A stretch of 64,000 nucleotides of DNA from Thalassobius sp047123305 (GCF_047123305.1 NZ_CP138918.1:372001-436000); one strand, 5' to 3'; counted from the stretch's first letter, positions 17,771 through 26,909 are shown. Notes: generated from the letters alone by a model not told the origin. Program-made: numbers and translations.

Positions 17771-18453
17771 GTTTTGGTCTCCCAGATCGTCTCGATCACC
17801 CCCGGCAGATCGCGGAAGTCGTGAACCACATGATCCGCCAACGGGGCAAGTTTTTCGGTATCGTGATAGCCCCAGTCCACAGCGATGGCCGCAACGCCAG
17901 CCGAGCGGGCCATTTCCATGTCAAAGGTGGTGTCGCCAATCATCACCGCCTGCGCCGGCGCCACAGCCATTTCGCTCAGCGCCGCCTCAATCATCGCCGG
18001 ATGCGGCTTGGAGGGGTGATGGTCTGCCACCTGCTGGGTGAGGAACATCCGCTCCAGCCCGTGGCCGGCAATCAGGGCATCCAGCCCACGCCGGGATTTG
18101 CCGGTCGCCACCCCCAACAGGTAGTGATCCACTGCTGCCAGTTCATCCAGCACCGCGCGCGCATGGGGGTAGAACGGCGACGATTGCGCCGATCCCTGTT
18201 CGGAGCGGATCTGCATATAGGCTTCTTTGTAGCCCGCAACCAAAGCCGTCTGATCCGCCACGGAATGCGCCGGGGCCAGTTGGGCCACGGCAACGGGCAG
18301 TGACAGGCCAACAATCGACAGGGTTTCGGCACGGCTGGGTGCCTCTGCCCCTAGCGCCTCAAAGGCGCGGGTCATCGAGGCAACGATATGCGCCTGACTG
18401 TCGACCAGTGTGCCGTCCACATCAAACAGGATCAGCCGCAGATCGGCGCTCAT
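17767..18453 (-). CDS. HAD-IA family phosphatase
   Basis: A 228-residue haloacid-dehalogenase-like hydrolase. It has motif I LFDVDGTLVDSQ, motif II GVATGKSRRGLD, and motifs III/IV ending in MIGDTTFDMEMARSAG. The cap and overall length resemble phosphoglycolate phosphatase-type enzymes; the substrate is unknown. It overlaps both neighbours by four bases. It may act in repair of damaged metabolites, but this is only a family-level guess. Confidence 0.9.
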   Translation of the reverse strand: MSADLRLILFDVDGTLVDSQAHIVASMTRAFEALGAEAPSRAETLSIVGLSLPVAVAQLAPAHSVADQTALVAGYKEAYMQIRSEQGSAQSSPFYPHARAVLDELAAVDHYLLGVATGKSRRGLDALIAGHGLERMFLTQQVADHHPSKPHPAMIEAALSEMAVAPAQAVMIGDTTFDMEMARSAGVAAIAVDWGYHDTEKLAPLADHVVHDFRDLPGVIETIWETKT

Positions 18454-19496
18454 CTGAGCCCCTCAAAAGGATCATGTTCGATCAAGTCTTCCGACCAGCC
18501 CAGGGTGTCCCAGCTGTGCGCCATATGATCCGGCAGCGGTGCCTCGATCGAGATCACCTTGCCGGTCACGGGATGTTCAAACTGCATCTGACGGGCGTGC
18601 AAATGCAGCTTCTTCGAGATCACGCCCCCCAGCTGTGCGCCCCAGCCATCGCCAAGGTTCTCCTGCCCCGAACCGCCATACTTGCCGTCCCCAATAATCG
18701 GATGCCCGATCTCGGCCATATGGGCCCGCAACTGATGTGTCCGGCCGGTGACCGGCTCCATTGCCACCCAAGCGGCGCGGCTGGCCACACGGTATTGCGT
18801 GGCATAAAGCGTATGGGCGCGTTTCGCCCCTTCGGTTGAGCCAATGTCGCGCGGATGCACGCAGATCATTTTCTCGCCTTCACCGTGGCGGCCGTGCCCG
18901 GGTGCTTTCACCAGACCATATTTCACTTCACCAAGGTACGGGGTCGGCACACCTGCCACCAGGGCCCAGTAAATCTTGCGCGTCTGCTTGTGCCGGATCG
19001 CTGCGGTCAACGCCTGTGCACTTTGCCGGGTCCGTGCCAGCAGCAGCACCCCCGAGGTATCTTTGTCGAGGCGATGCACCAGACGTGGTTTTTCCTCAAA
19101 ACCAAACTTCAGCGCCTCGGCCAGACCGTCGACATGGCGGGTCTGTTTGCTGCCGCCCTGGGTCGGCAGGCCAGCCGGTTTGTTAATCGCGATGATTTGA
19201 TCGTCGCGGTAAATCACCGCCGACTGGATCATCTTTTCATCCGCAGGTGAAACCCTGGGCTTGGCTGGCTCTTTTGGCTGCTCCCCCGCCTCAGGCAATG
19301 GTGGGATGCGCACGTTCTGGCCGGTTTCCAGCCGGGTCGAGGCCTTCACCCGCCCGCCGTCCACCCGCAGCTCACCCTTGCGGCACATCTTCTCGATCCG
19401 CCCCTGGCTGACATGCGGGAACATCCGCTTGAGCCACCGGTCCAACCGCTGATCGCCGTCACCCGGCCCTACCGTAATCGTCTGCACTCGGCTCAT
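18450..19496 (-). CDS. RluA-family 23S rRNA pseudouridine synthase
   Basis: A 348-residue enzyme with an N-terminal S4 RNA-binding domain (about DQRLDRWLKRMFPHVSQGRIE) and the RluA/RluC catalytic domain: the active-site loop is PRLVHRLDKDTSGVLLLA and the late motif GRTHQLRAHMAEIGHPI. RluC is the closest known type (23S positions 955/2504/2580 in E. coli), though specificity is not proved. The start at 19496 gives an ATGA overlap with crcB; a start four codons earlier is possible. Confidence 0.92.
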   Translation of the reverse strand: MSRVQTITVGPGDGDQRLDRWLKRMFPHVSQGRIEKMCRKGELRVDGGRVKASTRLETGQNVRIPPLPEAGEQPKEPAKPRVSPADEKMIQSAVIYRDDQIIAINKPAGLPTQGGSKQTRHVDGLAEALKFGFEEKPRLVHRLDKDTSGVLLLARTRQSAQALTAAIRHKQTRKIYWALVAGVPTPYLGEVKYGLVKAPGHGRHGEGEKMICVHPRDIGSTEGAKRAHTLYATQYRVASRAAWVAMEPVTGRTHQLRAHMAEIGHPIIGDGKYGGSGQENLGDGWGAQLGGVISKKLHLHARQMQFEHPVTGKVISIEAPLPDHMAHSWDTLGWSEDLIEHDPFEGLR

Positions 19497-19870
19497 GCCA
19501 ACACCCATCGCATCAAAAATATGCCTACCACCAACGCCGCAAGCGACAGTCCCACCGACAGGGACACATAGAGTGCCGCCGCCCCGACCTGCCCGCGCTC
19601 AAACAGGGTGTAGGCTTCCAGAGAAAAGGCCGAAAACGTGGTAAAACCGCCCAAAATTCCCGTCATCAGGAACGGGTTCAAATGGTTCAGCCCTTTCTGG
19701 CCCAGATAGACCACGCACATGCCCATGATCCCCGAGCCAAGCACATTCACAAACAAAACACCCAGCGGAAAGCCGGCGCCAAAGAGTTTGAGAATCGCCA
19801 CACCCGAGACATAGCGCATCATCGCGCCCAAGGCCCCACCAAGGGCCACATGGATTGCAGTGGTCAACAT
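19493..19870 (-). CDS. crcB: Fluoride exporter CrcB (Fluc)
   Basis: A 125-residue four-helix membrane protein that forms a dimeric fluoride channel. Motifs: GGALGAMMRY at the first helix, FVNVLGSGIMG, and GILGGFTTFSAFSLE, carrying the conserved Asn and the TTFS track of Fluc channels. The start is the ATG with GGAG seven bases upstream, not the earlier in-frame ATG. A 6-bp stem-loop (19928-19946) lies in its upstream region, but a fluoride riboswitch consensus was not recognised. Confidence 0.92.
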   Translation of the reverse strand: MLTTAIHVALGGALGAMMRYVSGVAILKLFGAGFPLGVLFVNVLGSGIMGMCVVYLGQKGLNHLNPFLMTGILGGFTTFSAFSLEAYTLFERGQVGAAALYVSLSVGLSLAALVVGIFLMRWVLA

Positions 19871-20027
19871 GGCGCCCCTCCTGCGGTGCAGCGGGCACAT
19901 TGTCAAGTTTTGCAGCGCGGTTGCCGCCTATGCCGAAGGCGCATAGCAGGAAGATAGCTGTCGATTTTGAGTATTTGAGGATCGTTGAAAGCGGCTTTCT
20001 TCTTGGCCCAAACATCCAAATCCCAGA

Positions 20028-21341
20028 TTACCCCCCGCGCTTGCGCCGGAGGTTTTCGAAATACTCCACCCGCTTCTTCAAATCCCGCTCAAAGCCCCGC
20101 TCTACCGGTTGATAGAACTGCTCCCGTTCCATTGTCTCGGGAAAATAGTTCTGGCCGGAAAACCCGTCCTCAGCCTCATGGTCATAGGCATAGCCGGTGC
20201 CATAGCCCTGATCCTTCATCAATTGGGTTGGCGCGTTCAGGATATGTTTGGGCGGCGGCTCGGAGCCGGTTTTCTTCGCCACCCGCCGGGCAGCTTTATA
20301 CGCCATGTAGCCAGCGTTGGTTTTTGGTGCGAGGGCCAGATAGATCACCGCCTGCGCCAGTGCCAATTCGCCCTCGGGCGAGCCCAGCCGTTCATAGGCT
20401 TCCCAGGCATGCATACAGACCGTCTGCGCCTGTGGGTCGGCCAACGCAATGTCCTCGACCGCCATGCGCAACAGGCGGCGGGCCAGATAGCGGGGATCCT
20501 CGCCACCTTCCAGCATGCGCGCATACCAGTAAAGCGCCGCATCCGGGTCTGATCCGCGCACCGATTTATGCAGGGCAGAGATCAGATTGTAATGTTCTTC
20601 GCCGGATTTGTCGTATTTCGCGGCCCGTTTCATCAAACGATTCGACAGGGCATCGCGCTCTAGCGGGCTGTCCACCTTCCAGGCAGCGACCTGTTCAATC
20701 AGGTTCAGCAGCGCCCGCCCATCGCCATCAGCCATTTCCAACAGCGCTTCGCGGGCACCTTTGTCCAAGGGCAGTTCGCGGGCCAACTCGGCCTCGGCCC
20801 GGGCGGTCAGCGCCTCCAGGTCTTCGGGCGACAGGCGTTCCAGCACCAGCACCTGCGACCGGGACAGAACCGCAGCGTTCAGTTCAAAACTGGGGTTTTC
20901 TGTGGTCGCCCCCACCAGCAGGATGGTGCCGTCTTCCATATGTGGCAGGAAACCGTCTTGCTGGGCTTTGTTGAAACGGTGGATCTCATCCACAAACAAC
21001 AGCGTCCCCTGCCCGTTCTGACGCCGGATTTTGGCAGCTTCAAAGACTTTGCGCAGCTCCGGCACACCGGTGAAAATGGCGCTGATCTGGACAAAATGCA
21101 GATCGGTTTCATCGGCCAGAAGACGGGCAATGGTGGTTTTTCCCACCCCCGGTGGCCCCCAGAAAATAAGCGACGACAGGCTGCCAGAGCGCAGCATGAC
21201 CCCCAGAGGTGCCTCTTCACCCAGCACCTGATTTTGGCCGATCACCTCGGACAAAAATTGGGGGCGCAACCGGTCCGCCAACGGCCGCGGCGCGGACCCC
21301 ACATCCGGTGCAGGGGTGTCAGATGCAAATAAATCCGTCAT
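20028..21341 (-). CDS. rarA: Replication-associated recombination protein A (RarA/MgsA)
   Basis: A 437-residue AAA+ ATPase that acts at stalled replication forks. Motifs: Walker A GPPGVGKTT, Walker B LLFVDEIHRFN, sensor GATTENPSFELN, and the C-terminal helical region (AADPDAALYWYARMLEGGEDP-like) with the family tail ending in the basic stretch ENLRRKRGG. Its start lies three bases after the DegP-like stop, so the two are likely co-transcribed. Confidence 0.95.
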   Translation of the reverse strand: MTDLFASDTPAPDVGSAPRPLADRLRPQFLSEVIGQNQVLGEEAPLGVMLRSGSLSSLIFWGPPGVGKTTIARLLADETDLHFVQISAIFTGVPELRKVFEAAKIRRQNGQGTLLFVDEIHRFNKAQQDGFLPHMEDGTILLVGATTENPSFELNAAVLSRSQVLVLERLSPEDLEALTARAEAELARELPLDKGAREALLEMADGDGRALLNLIEQVAAWKVDSPLERDALSNRLMKRAAKYDKSGEEHYNLISALHKSVRGSDPDAALYWYARMLEGGEDPRYLARRLLRMAVEDIALADPQAQTVCMHAWEAYERLGSPEGELALAQAVIYLALAPKTNAGYMAYKAARRVAKKTGSEPPPKHILNAPTQLMKDQGYGTGYAYDHEAEDGFSGQNYFPETMEREQFYQPVERGFERDLKKRVEYFENLRRKRGG

Positions 21342-21344
21342 AGC

Positions 21345-22730
21345 TCAGAGCCTGAACCGGATCTGAACCCGCTGCAACCCGCGAAGCACATCCATGCTGA
21401 CACGACGCGCGCTGTTTTGCAGAAGCGCCTCCACAGAGTCGGGGGTTGCCACCTCCTGACCGTTTATCGCCAGCAGAATATCACCACGCCGCAGCCCCAC
21501 GCGGCCGCCATAAGGACCACTGTCTTCGACCACCACACCTTCGGCTTCCAGCGACAGACCAAGTTCAGAGGCCACCGCGGGATTGACCCGTGACATTTTC
21601 AACCCCGGCAGGGGGCTGCCGTCCCCAAGCATTTTGGTCAAACGGGCGGGGCTGTCGGGCGGCAGCTGCATCGCAACCCCAGCCTCAGACACTTCACCCC
21701 CCCGGTAATACCGCACCGCAACCTCCGCCCCGAGGCCCGCCACCGACATGCGGAAGATCATCTCTTGAGGGGTATTCACCTCTTGGGCTTCGACACCCAG
21801 AATCACATCGCCGGGTCGAATGCCCGCCAGACGAAAGGGGCTTTTTTCATGCAGGCCAGAGATCAGCACACCACCGGGGCGATCGAGGCCGAGGCTCTCG
21901 GCGATGTCATTGTCGATGGCTTGGCCGGTGATGCCAGCCCAGGGCCGCTGAAACCGGCCAAAGCCTTCCCGCGCCTGCGCCACGAACTGGGCCACCAGAT
22001 TGGCCGGGATTGCAAACCCCACCCCGTTGGAACCGCCCGATCGGGTTAGGATTGAGGTGTTCACCCCAATCAACGCGCCGTTCACGTCAATCAAGGCGCC
22101 CCCGGAATTGCCCGGATTGATCGCCGCATCGGTCTGCAGGAAGTAGCCCCGCGCTGCGCCCGTTGCCGTGCCCGAGCGTGCCAGCCCCGACACAATGCCG
22201 CTGCTGACCGTCTGGCCAATGCCAAACGGGTTGCCGATGGCCAGCGCCAGCTCGCCTACTTCGACCTCATCACTGTTGCGCAGCGGCAGATAGGGCATGT
22301 CTGGCGCATCCTGCAGCTTCAGGATCGCCAGATCGCTGTCCTTGTCAGCCAACACCACCTCGGCGGCAAATTCGCGCCGGTCTTTCAGTACAACGCGGAT
22401 GTCCGTCGCGCCCCCCACCACGTGGAAATTGGAGACAACATAACCATCCGCAGAAAGAATCACGCCCGAGCCCAGTGAGTTTTGCACCTTGGGCCGGGTC
22501 TCACCAAAATCGCGGAAGAAATTCTGAAAGAACGGGTCGTTGGAAAACGGGTTCTGCCGGGCCTGCACAATGCGTTTGGCGTAGATATTGACCACAGCGG
22601 GGGCGGCCTGTTTCACCAAAGGCGCAAACCCCAATGCGATCTCCGCCTGCGACGTGGGCACGCGGGTCTCAGCCTGCAGGGGCGCGGCGACGGCCAGGGC
22701 CAATATCAACGGGGCTGCAATCCGGAACAT
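21345..22730 (-). CDS. DegP/DegQ-like periplasmic serine protease
   Basis: A 461-residue HtrA-family protease. A Sec signal peptide (MFRIAAPLILALAVAAPLQA) precedes the S1C protease domain with the catalytic triad His (VVSNFHVVGG), Asp (DKDSDLAIL) and Ser (NPGNSGGALID). Two PDZ domains follow (about 270-360 and 390-455). It handles misfolded periplasmic proteins. The start was set at the signal peptide; the frame upstream to 22787 has no such character. Confidence 0.92.
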   Translation of the reverse strand: MFRIAAPLILALAVAAPLQAETRVPTSQAEIALGFAPLVKQAAPAVVNIYAKRIVQARQNPFSNDPFFQNFFRDFGETRPKVQNSLGSGVILSADGYVVSNFHVVGGATDIRVVLKDRREFAAEVVLADKDSDLAILKLQDAPDMPYLPLRNSDEVEVGELALAIGNPFGIGQTVSSGIVSGLARSGTATGAARGYFLQTDAAINPGNSGGALIDVNGALIGVNTSILTRSGGSNGVGFAIPANLVAQFVAQAREGFGRFQRPWAGITGQAIDNDIAESLGLDRPGGVLISGLHEKSPFRLAGIRPGDVILGVEAQEVNTPQEMIFRMSVAGLGAEVAVRYYRGGEVSEAGVAMQLPPDSPARLTKMLGDGSPLPGLKMSRVNPAVASELGLSLEAEGVVVEDSGPYGGRVGLRRGDILLAINGQEVATPDSVEALLQNSARRVSMDVLRGLQRVQIRFRL

Positions 22731-22834
22731 TCTACGACCTCTTTGCTCTGTTCCAAACGATATGCGGCCGGTCCGTTGCGAATGCAAGGCGGACCGGCCG
22801 ACAGGGGAGAACCCTTTGGAAAAATGGGCTGAAA

Positions 22835-23905
22835 TCAGCCTGCTTTACGAATTGGCATGGCGCGGCGGGTGTCCACCGCCTGTGCCAGTCGGCGCAGCAT
22901 GAATGCGGTGTCGTCCCAACCAAGGCAGCCGTCGGTGATGGACTGGCCGTAGACCAGTTTGCCCTTGCCCAGATCCTGACGCCCTTCAACCAGGTTGCTT
23001 TCGATCATCACGCCGGTGATGCGCCGCTCGCCGGTTTCCATCTGGCTGGCAATGTCTTCCAGCACCATCGGCTGTTTCATCGGGTCTTTGCCGCTGTTCG
23101 CATGGCTGGCGTCGATCATCACATGGGGGCGAATGCCGTCTTTTTCGGCGATTCGGCAGGCTGCATCCACTGAGGTGGCGTCATAGTTGGTGCCACCACC
23201 GCCGCGCAGAATGACGTGGCAATCCGGATTGCCGCTGGTGGCCGCAATCGCAGAGCGGCCGTTCTTGGACAGGGCCATGAAATGATGCGGGTGCGCCGCC
23301 GAGCGGACGGCATCAATGGCGATCTGCACATTGCCACGGGTGCCGTTTTTGAAGCCGACCGGGCAGCTCAGCCCCGAAGCCATTTCACGGTGGATCTGGC
23401 TTTCAGTGGTACGGGCACCGATGGCAGCCCAGCTGACCAGATCCGACAGGTATTGCGGCACCGCGCTATCGAGGAACTCGGTCCCCACCGGCAGACCCAT
23501 TTGGTTGATGTCCAACAGCAGCTGGCGCGACACCTCCAGACCTGCGTCGATGCAGAAAGACCCATCCAGACCCGGATCGTTGATCAGCCCCTTCCAGCCC
23601 GAAATGGTGCGCGGCTTTTCGAAGTAGACCCGCATCACAATTTCAAGATGATCGCCCAGCTCTTCGCGCAAGGGCTGCAGTTTCTTGGCGTAATCCACCG
23701 CCGCTTCGGGATCGTGGATCGAGCAGGGGCCAACAACAACAACCAGCCGGTCATTCTGGCCGTGCAGCACTTTCTGGATGGCGCTGCGGCCGTCCAGCAC
23801 AGTGCGGATCGATTTGGCGGTGATCGGCAGCTTCGCGGCCAGTTCATCGGGGGCGCGCATTTCCATCATATCGGCGATACGCAGGTTTTCGGTTTGGGTG
23901 GTCAT
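22835..23905 (-). CDS. aroG: 3-deoxy-7-phosphoheptulonate (DAHP) synthase, class I
   Basis: A 356-residue enzyme that condenses phosphoenolpyruvate and erythrose 4-phosphate, the entry step to aromatic amino acids. It is of the AroF/G/H type: GPCSIHDP, RVYFEKPRT, GWKGLINDP, GFKNGT, HANSGKDP and SDGCLGW-like (SITDGCLGW). The gene is preceded by a candidate attenuator: leader peptide, antiterminator and terminator (23969-24106). AGGACG precedes the ATG. Confidence 0.96.
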   Translation of the reverse strand: MTTQTENLRIADMMEMRAPDELAAKLPITAKSIRTVLDGRSAIQKVLHGQNDRLVVVVGPCSIHDPEAAVDYAKKLQPLREELGDHLEIVMRVYFEKPRTISGWKGLINDPGLDGSFCIDAGLEVSRQLLLDINQMGLPVGTEFLDSAVPQYLSDLVSWAAIGARTTESQIHREMASGLSCPVGFKNGTRGNVQIAIDAVRSAAHPHHFMALSKNGRSAIAATSGNPDCHVILRGGGGTNYDATSVDAACRIAEKDGIRPHVMIDASHANSGKDPMKQPMVLEDIASQMETGERRITGVMIESNLVEGRQDLGKGKLVYGQSITDGCLGWDDTAFMLRRLAQAVDTRRAMPIRKAG

Positions 23906-23968
23906 TTTGTGGCGTCCTAGATTTTGTCTGTCTGGAAGCCCCCTCGGTTCTGAACCTTGGGCGGATAC

Positions 23969-23993
23969 AAAAAGACCGCCCGGAGGGGGCGGT
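23969..23993 (-). terminator. aroG attenuator terminator
   Basis: On the minus strand ACCGCCC and GGGCGGT (23975-23993) form a 7-bp stem with a CCTCC loop, followed by TTTTT (23973-23969). It lies between the leader peptide and aroG. CCCCTCCG within it is complementary to CGGAGGGG at 24050-24043 inside the leader frame, so an alternative antiterminator can form. Confidence 0.8.
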
Positions 23994-24028
23994 TCGTTTG
24001 GTATCTCTGGTGCGTATCTTCTGGTAAT

Positions 24029-24106
24029 TCAGTACGCGCAGACCCCTCCGACCGCCGGATGGCTCGGATAAAAGTAATACCAAAAAGATGCGGTCTGGCA
24101 GGTCAT
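24029..24106 (-). CDS. aroG leader peptide (aromatic-rich)
   Basis: A 25-codon frame starting ATG and ending TGA, containing FWYYFY (residues 8-13) and a Tyr as the last residue. The cluster of Phe, Trp and Tyr codons upstream of the aroG terminator is what a ribosome-stalling attenuator for aromatic amino acids requires. No Shine-Dalgarno is seen, but a promoter is placed so that transcription could begin at the ATG itself, as for the leaderless trpL of Sinorhizobium meliloti. Confidence 0.75.
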   Translation of the reverse strand: MTCQTASFWYYFYPSHPAVGGVCAY

Positions 24107-24112
24107 GCCCAA

Positions 24113-24141
24113 ACGCTAGCGGTGATTCTGGATTCTGTAAA
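24113..24141 (-). promoter_or_regulatory. Predicted promoter of the aroG leader
   Basis: TTTACA (24141-24136) and TAGCGT (24118-24113) are separated by exactly 17 bases on the minus strand. The expected start, seven bases after the -10, is the A of the leader ATG (24106). The -10 is imperfect, so this is a prediction. Confidence 0.5.
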
Positions 24142-24262
24142 GCAGGAATAAATTGCGTTTTTTCAGCGACCTATCCGTCGCCCTCAATTGATGCGACAGG
24201 ATTACACATTTTGAATTACGCCCGCGCGCTTAGATTGATTTCAGGCCACAAGGAGATTTGAG

Positions 24263-24655
24263 ATGTCCGACGCCCCCCGCACCCGCGCGCTCTACAACAG
24301 CGACTGCCCCGTCTGTGACGGCGAAATGTGCACCTATGCCGCCTACTCTGAAACCAAGGATCTGCCCATTGCCTTCGACGACCTGAATGCCATCGATCTG
24401 GCGGACTGGGGCGTCACCGAGGATGAGGCGACCCGCCTGTTGCATGTCTTGCATGAGGGCCGGCTTCACATCGGTTTTGACGCCATGCTGATCCTCTGGG
24501 TCCAGATGCCGCGGTATGCCTGGATGGCAAAGATTGGTCGCTTGCCGGTGATCTTTCAGATCGCGGACTGGCTCTACAAGCATGTGGTGGCACGGGTCAT
24601 CTATGAGCGCCATCTGCGCCGCAAAGCCCGTGGGCTGGTGAAACAGTCCGGCTAG
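24263..24655 (+). CDS. DUF393 (DCC family) thiol-disulfide oxidoreductase-like protein
   Basis: A 130-residue protein with the family signature YNSDCPVCDGEM at the N-terminus (DxxCPxC), shared with the DCC/DUF393 group, which are thought to be thioredoxin-like. The C-terminal part has a helical stretch (IFQIADWLYKHVVARVIY) common to this family. No substrate known. AAGGAG precedes the ATG. It stands alone, divergent from aroG. Confidence 0.85.
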   Translation: MSDAPRTRALYNSDCPVCDGEMCTYAAYSETKDLPIAFDDLNAIDLADWGVTEDEATRLLHVLHEGRLHIGFDAMLILWVQMPRYAWMAKIGRLPVIFQIADWLYKHVVARVIYERHLRRKARGLVKQSG

Positions 24656-24752
24656 ATCGGGGCACAACCCCAAGTCTATACCCTGTCAGGGAATTGCGGT
24701 CCGCCCTTCACCGGTTCATCACAAAGTGGATTGGTGAGAGAAAGGACAGACC

Positions 24753-25175
24753 ATGCCCCGTAAATCTCTGGCGCGACGCGCGCTGACAGCGAATGCAGTG
24801 TTTTCGGGCGTATCGGGCCTTGCCCTTGCCACCTTGGCCCCGTTCTGGGCCGAAGTCCTGCTGCAGTCGCCTCCGGTCTGGCTGTCGCCAGCGTTGCGGG
24901 TGTTGGGCGGAGGATTGGTGAGTTTCGCCGCAGTGCTTGTTTGGCTCGCCGCCGCGCCTGAGCGCACGGCGCGATGGACGCAACTGGTCATCTGGGCGGA
25001 TCTGGCCTGGGTTGCGATGACGGTCGTTCTGCTTGTCATCCTTTGGGCCCAGTTCACGGGGGCTGGGATCACACTGCTGATCGCGGTGGCCGCTGTTGTG
25101 GCGGTATTCGGAATGTTGCAACAGCGCAGCCTGCGCCGCCTCCCTGCGCAGCCAGGCGACGCCACCGCTTCCTGA
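24753..25175 (+). CDS. Four-helix membrane protein of unknown function
   Basis: A 140-residue protein with four hydrophobic segments: about 15-32 (FSGVSGLALATLAPF), 45-66, 77-98 (VIWADLAWVAMTVVLLVIL) and 100-122, with a basic N-terminus and C-terminus. GAAAGGACAGACC lies before the ATG. No family can be named. It converges on rplQ, whose terminator lies between them. Confidence 0.65.
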   Translation: MPRKSLARRALTANAVFSGVSGLALATLAPFWAEVLLQSPPVWLSPALRVLGGGLVSFAAVLVWLAAAPERTARWTQLVIWADLAWVAMTVVLLVILWAQFTGAGITLLIAVAAVVAVFGMLQQRSLRRLPAQPGDATAS

Positions 25176-25187
25176 AATCGCCCAACG

Positions 25188-25218
25188 AAAAACCCCCGCG
25201 CCATTGCTGGCACGGGGG
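25188..25218 (-). terminator. Terminator of the rpsM-rplQ block
   Basis: CCCCCG and CGGGGG with an inner GCC/GGC pair form a hairpin (25193-25218), followed by five T on the minus strand (25192-25188). It ends transcription after rplQ. Confidence 0.85.
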
Positions 25219-25247
25219 CAAAGGTCCGGTCAAAATGACCGAGGATC

Positions 25248-25670
25248 TTATTCGTCAGCCGCTGCTTCTTCAGCTGCAACACGTGCCTTGTCGGCAGCGC
25301 CTTTGGCGTCGACATCACGATCAACGAATTCGATGATCGCCATCGGTGCCATGTCGCCATAGCGGAAGCCGGCCTTCAGGATACGGACATAGCCGCCCTG
25401 ACGGTCCTTGTAGCGCGGGCCCAGAACGTCAAACAGTTTGGTGACATACTGGTCCTGCTTCAGCTTGGAAGCTGCCTGACGGCGGGCGTGCAGATCGCCA
25501 CGTTTCGCCAGCGTGATCATCTTTTCGATGATCGGGCGCAGTTCTTTTGCTTTCGGCAGGGTGGTTTTGATCTGTTCATGTTCGATCAGCGAACCGGCCA
25601 TGTTCGAGAACAGCGCTTTGCGGTGTTCATGAGTACGGTTCAGGCGGCGGTAACCACGAGCGTGACGCAT
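25248..25670 (-). CDS. rplQ: 50S ribosomal protein L17
   Basis: 140 residues. The conserved N-terminal core begins MRHARGYRRLNRTHEHRKAL and carries the exit-tunnel rim contacts of L17; the Ala/Glu-rich C-terminal tail (AADKARVAAEEAAADE) is common in alphaproteobacteria. It is the last gene of the alpha block, 154 bases after rpoA, as usual for rpoA-rplQ. Confidence 0.97.
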   Translation of the reverse strand: MRHARGYRRLNRTHEHRKALFSNMAGSLIEHEQIKTTLPKAKELRPIIEKMITLAKRGDLHARRQAASKLKQDQYVTKLFDVLGPRYKDRQGGYVRILKAGFRYGDMAPMAIIEFVDRDVDAKGAADKARVAAEEAAADE

Positions 25671-25824
25671 TGTTTATCTCCTAAGTCTTGCGTTTTTGCT
25701 TTGTCAGGCCAGCGATGCGTGTCGCCAGCTCTCCTTGAGGTCTTGCGACCTGAGTAGTCCCCGGCAGGTCCGGGCATTTGAGACACGGGGCGAACCATTG
25801 GCCCGCCCCGGTATTCTGAATGGC

Positions 25825-26841
25825 TTAGAAAGCGTCTTCGAACTTCTTCGCCAGATCTTCGATGTTGTCCGGCGGCCAGTCCTCGACATCCATGCCCAGG
25901 TGCAGGCCCATGCCCGACAGAACTTCTTTGATCTCGTTCAGCGACTTGCGGCCGAAGTTCGGGGTGCGGAGCATCTCGGCTTCGGTTTTCTGGATCAAGT
26001 CGCCAATGTAAACGATGTTGTCGTTCTTCAGGCAGTTGGCCGAACGTACAGACAGTTCCAGCTCGTCCACTTTCTTCAAGAGAAGCGGGTTGAACTCGAG
26101 ACCATCGTCTTCGTCCTGACGGCCAGCTGCTTCGGGCTCTTCGAAGTTGACGAAGATCGACAGCTGATCCTGAAGGATGCGCGCTGCATAGGCAATGGCA
26201 TCTTCCGGGGTGATCGAACCGTCGGTTTCGACCTTCATGGTCAGCTTGTCATAGTCCAGAACCTGACCTTCACGGGTCGGCTGAACGTCATACGAAACCT
26301 TTTTGACCGGCGAGTAGATGGCGTCGATCGGCATCAGGCCGATGGGCGCATCTTCCGGCTTGTTACGATCCGCAGGGACGTAGCCTTTGCCGGTGTTGAC
26401 GGTCAGTTCCATGTAGAGATCGGCACCATCATCGAGGTGGCAGATCACGTGTTCCTTGTTCAGGATCTCGATGCCAGCGCTGTCCGAAATGTCACCAGCG
26501 GTCACAACTGCCGGACCTTTGGCGTTGATCGACAGGCGCTTGGGGCCTTCAACTTCCATACGCAGCGACACACCTTTGAGGTTCAGAACCACATCGGTCA
26601 CGTCTTCGCGTACACCAGCAACGCTGGAGAATTCGTGCAGAACGTTGTCAATCTGTACGCTGGTGATGGCTGCGCCTTGCAGCGAGCTCATCAAGACGCG
26701 GCGCAGCGCGTTGCCCAGGGTCAGACCAAAGCCGCGTTCCAGCGGTTCGGCAACCAGGGTCGCCTGACGGGTCGGGTCGTTGCCCGGCTTCACGTCAAGC
26801 TGGGTCGGCTTGATCAATTCTGCCCAGTTCTTGTGGATCAT
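25825..26841 (-). CDS. rpoA: RNA polymerase alpha subunit
   Basis: 338 residues. The N-terminal domain (about 1-230; LVAEPLERGFGLTLGNALRR) dimerises and nucleates the polymerase. The C-terminal domain (about 255-320; SVRSANCLKNDNIVYIGDL, then EMLRTPNFGRKSLNEIKEVL) contacts UP elements and activators. The start is MIHKNW, preceded by GGAGGGACGC; in-frame codons further upstream are discounted. Confidence 0.97.
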   Translation of the reverse strand: MIHKNWAELIKPTQLDVKPGNDPTRQATLVAEPLERGFGLTLGNALRRVLMSSLQGAAITSVQIDNVLHEFSSVAGVREDVTDVVLNLKGVSLRMEVEGPKRLSINAKGPAVVTAGDISDSAGIEILNKEHVICHLDDGADLYMELTVNTGKGYVPADRNKPEDAPIGLMPIDAIYSPVKKVSYDVQPTREGQVLDYDKLTMKVETDGSITPEDAIAYAARILQDQLSIFVNFEEPEAAGRQDEDDGLEFNPLLLKKVDELELSVRSANCLKNDNIVYIGDLIQKTEAEMLRTPNFGRKSLNEIKEVLSGMGLHLGMDVEDWPPDNIEDLAKKFEDAF

Positions 26842-26909
26842 GCGTCCCTCCATTCCTGTTCTGTCTCCATGTCCCAAAGACAGAACGCCCGAGGTTTCAA
26901 AATGACAAA

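Noticed and set aside
19871..20027. Fluoride riboswitch upstream of crcB
   Set aside because: A stem-loop (19928-19946) is present, but the conserved crcB-motif segments could not be recognised; not called.
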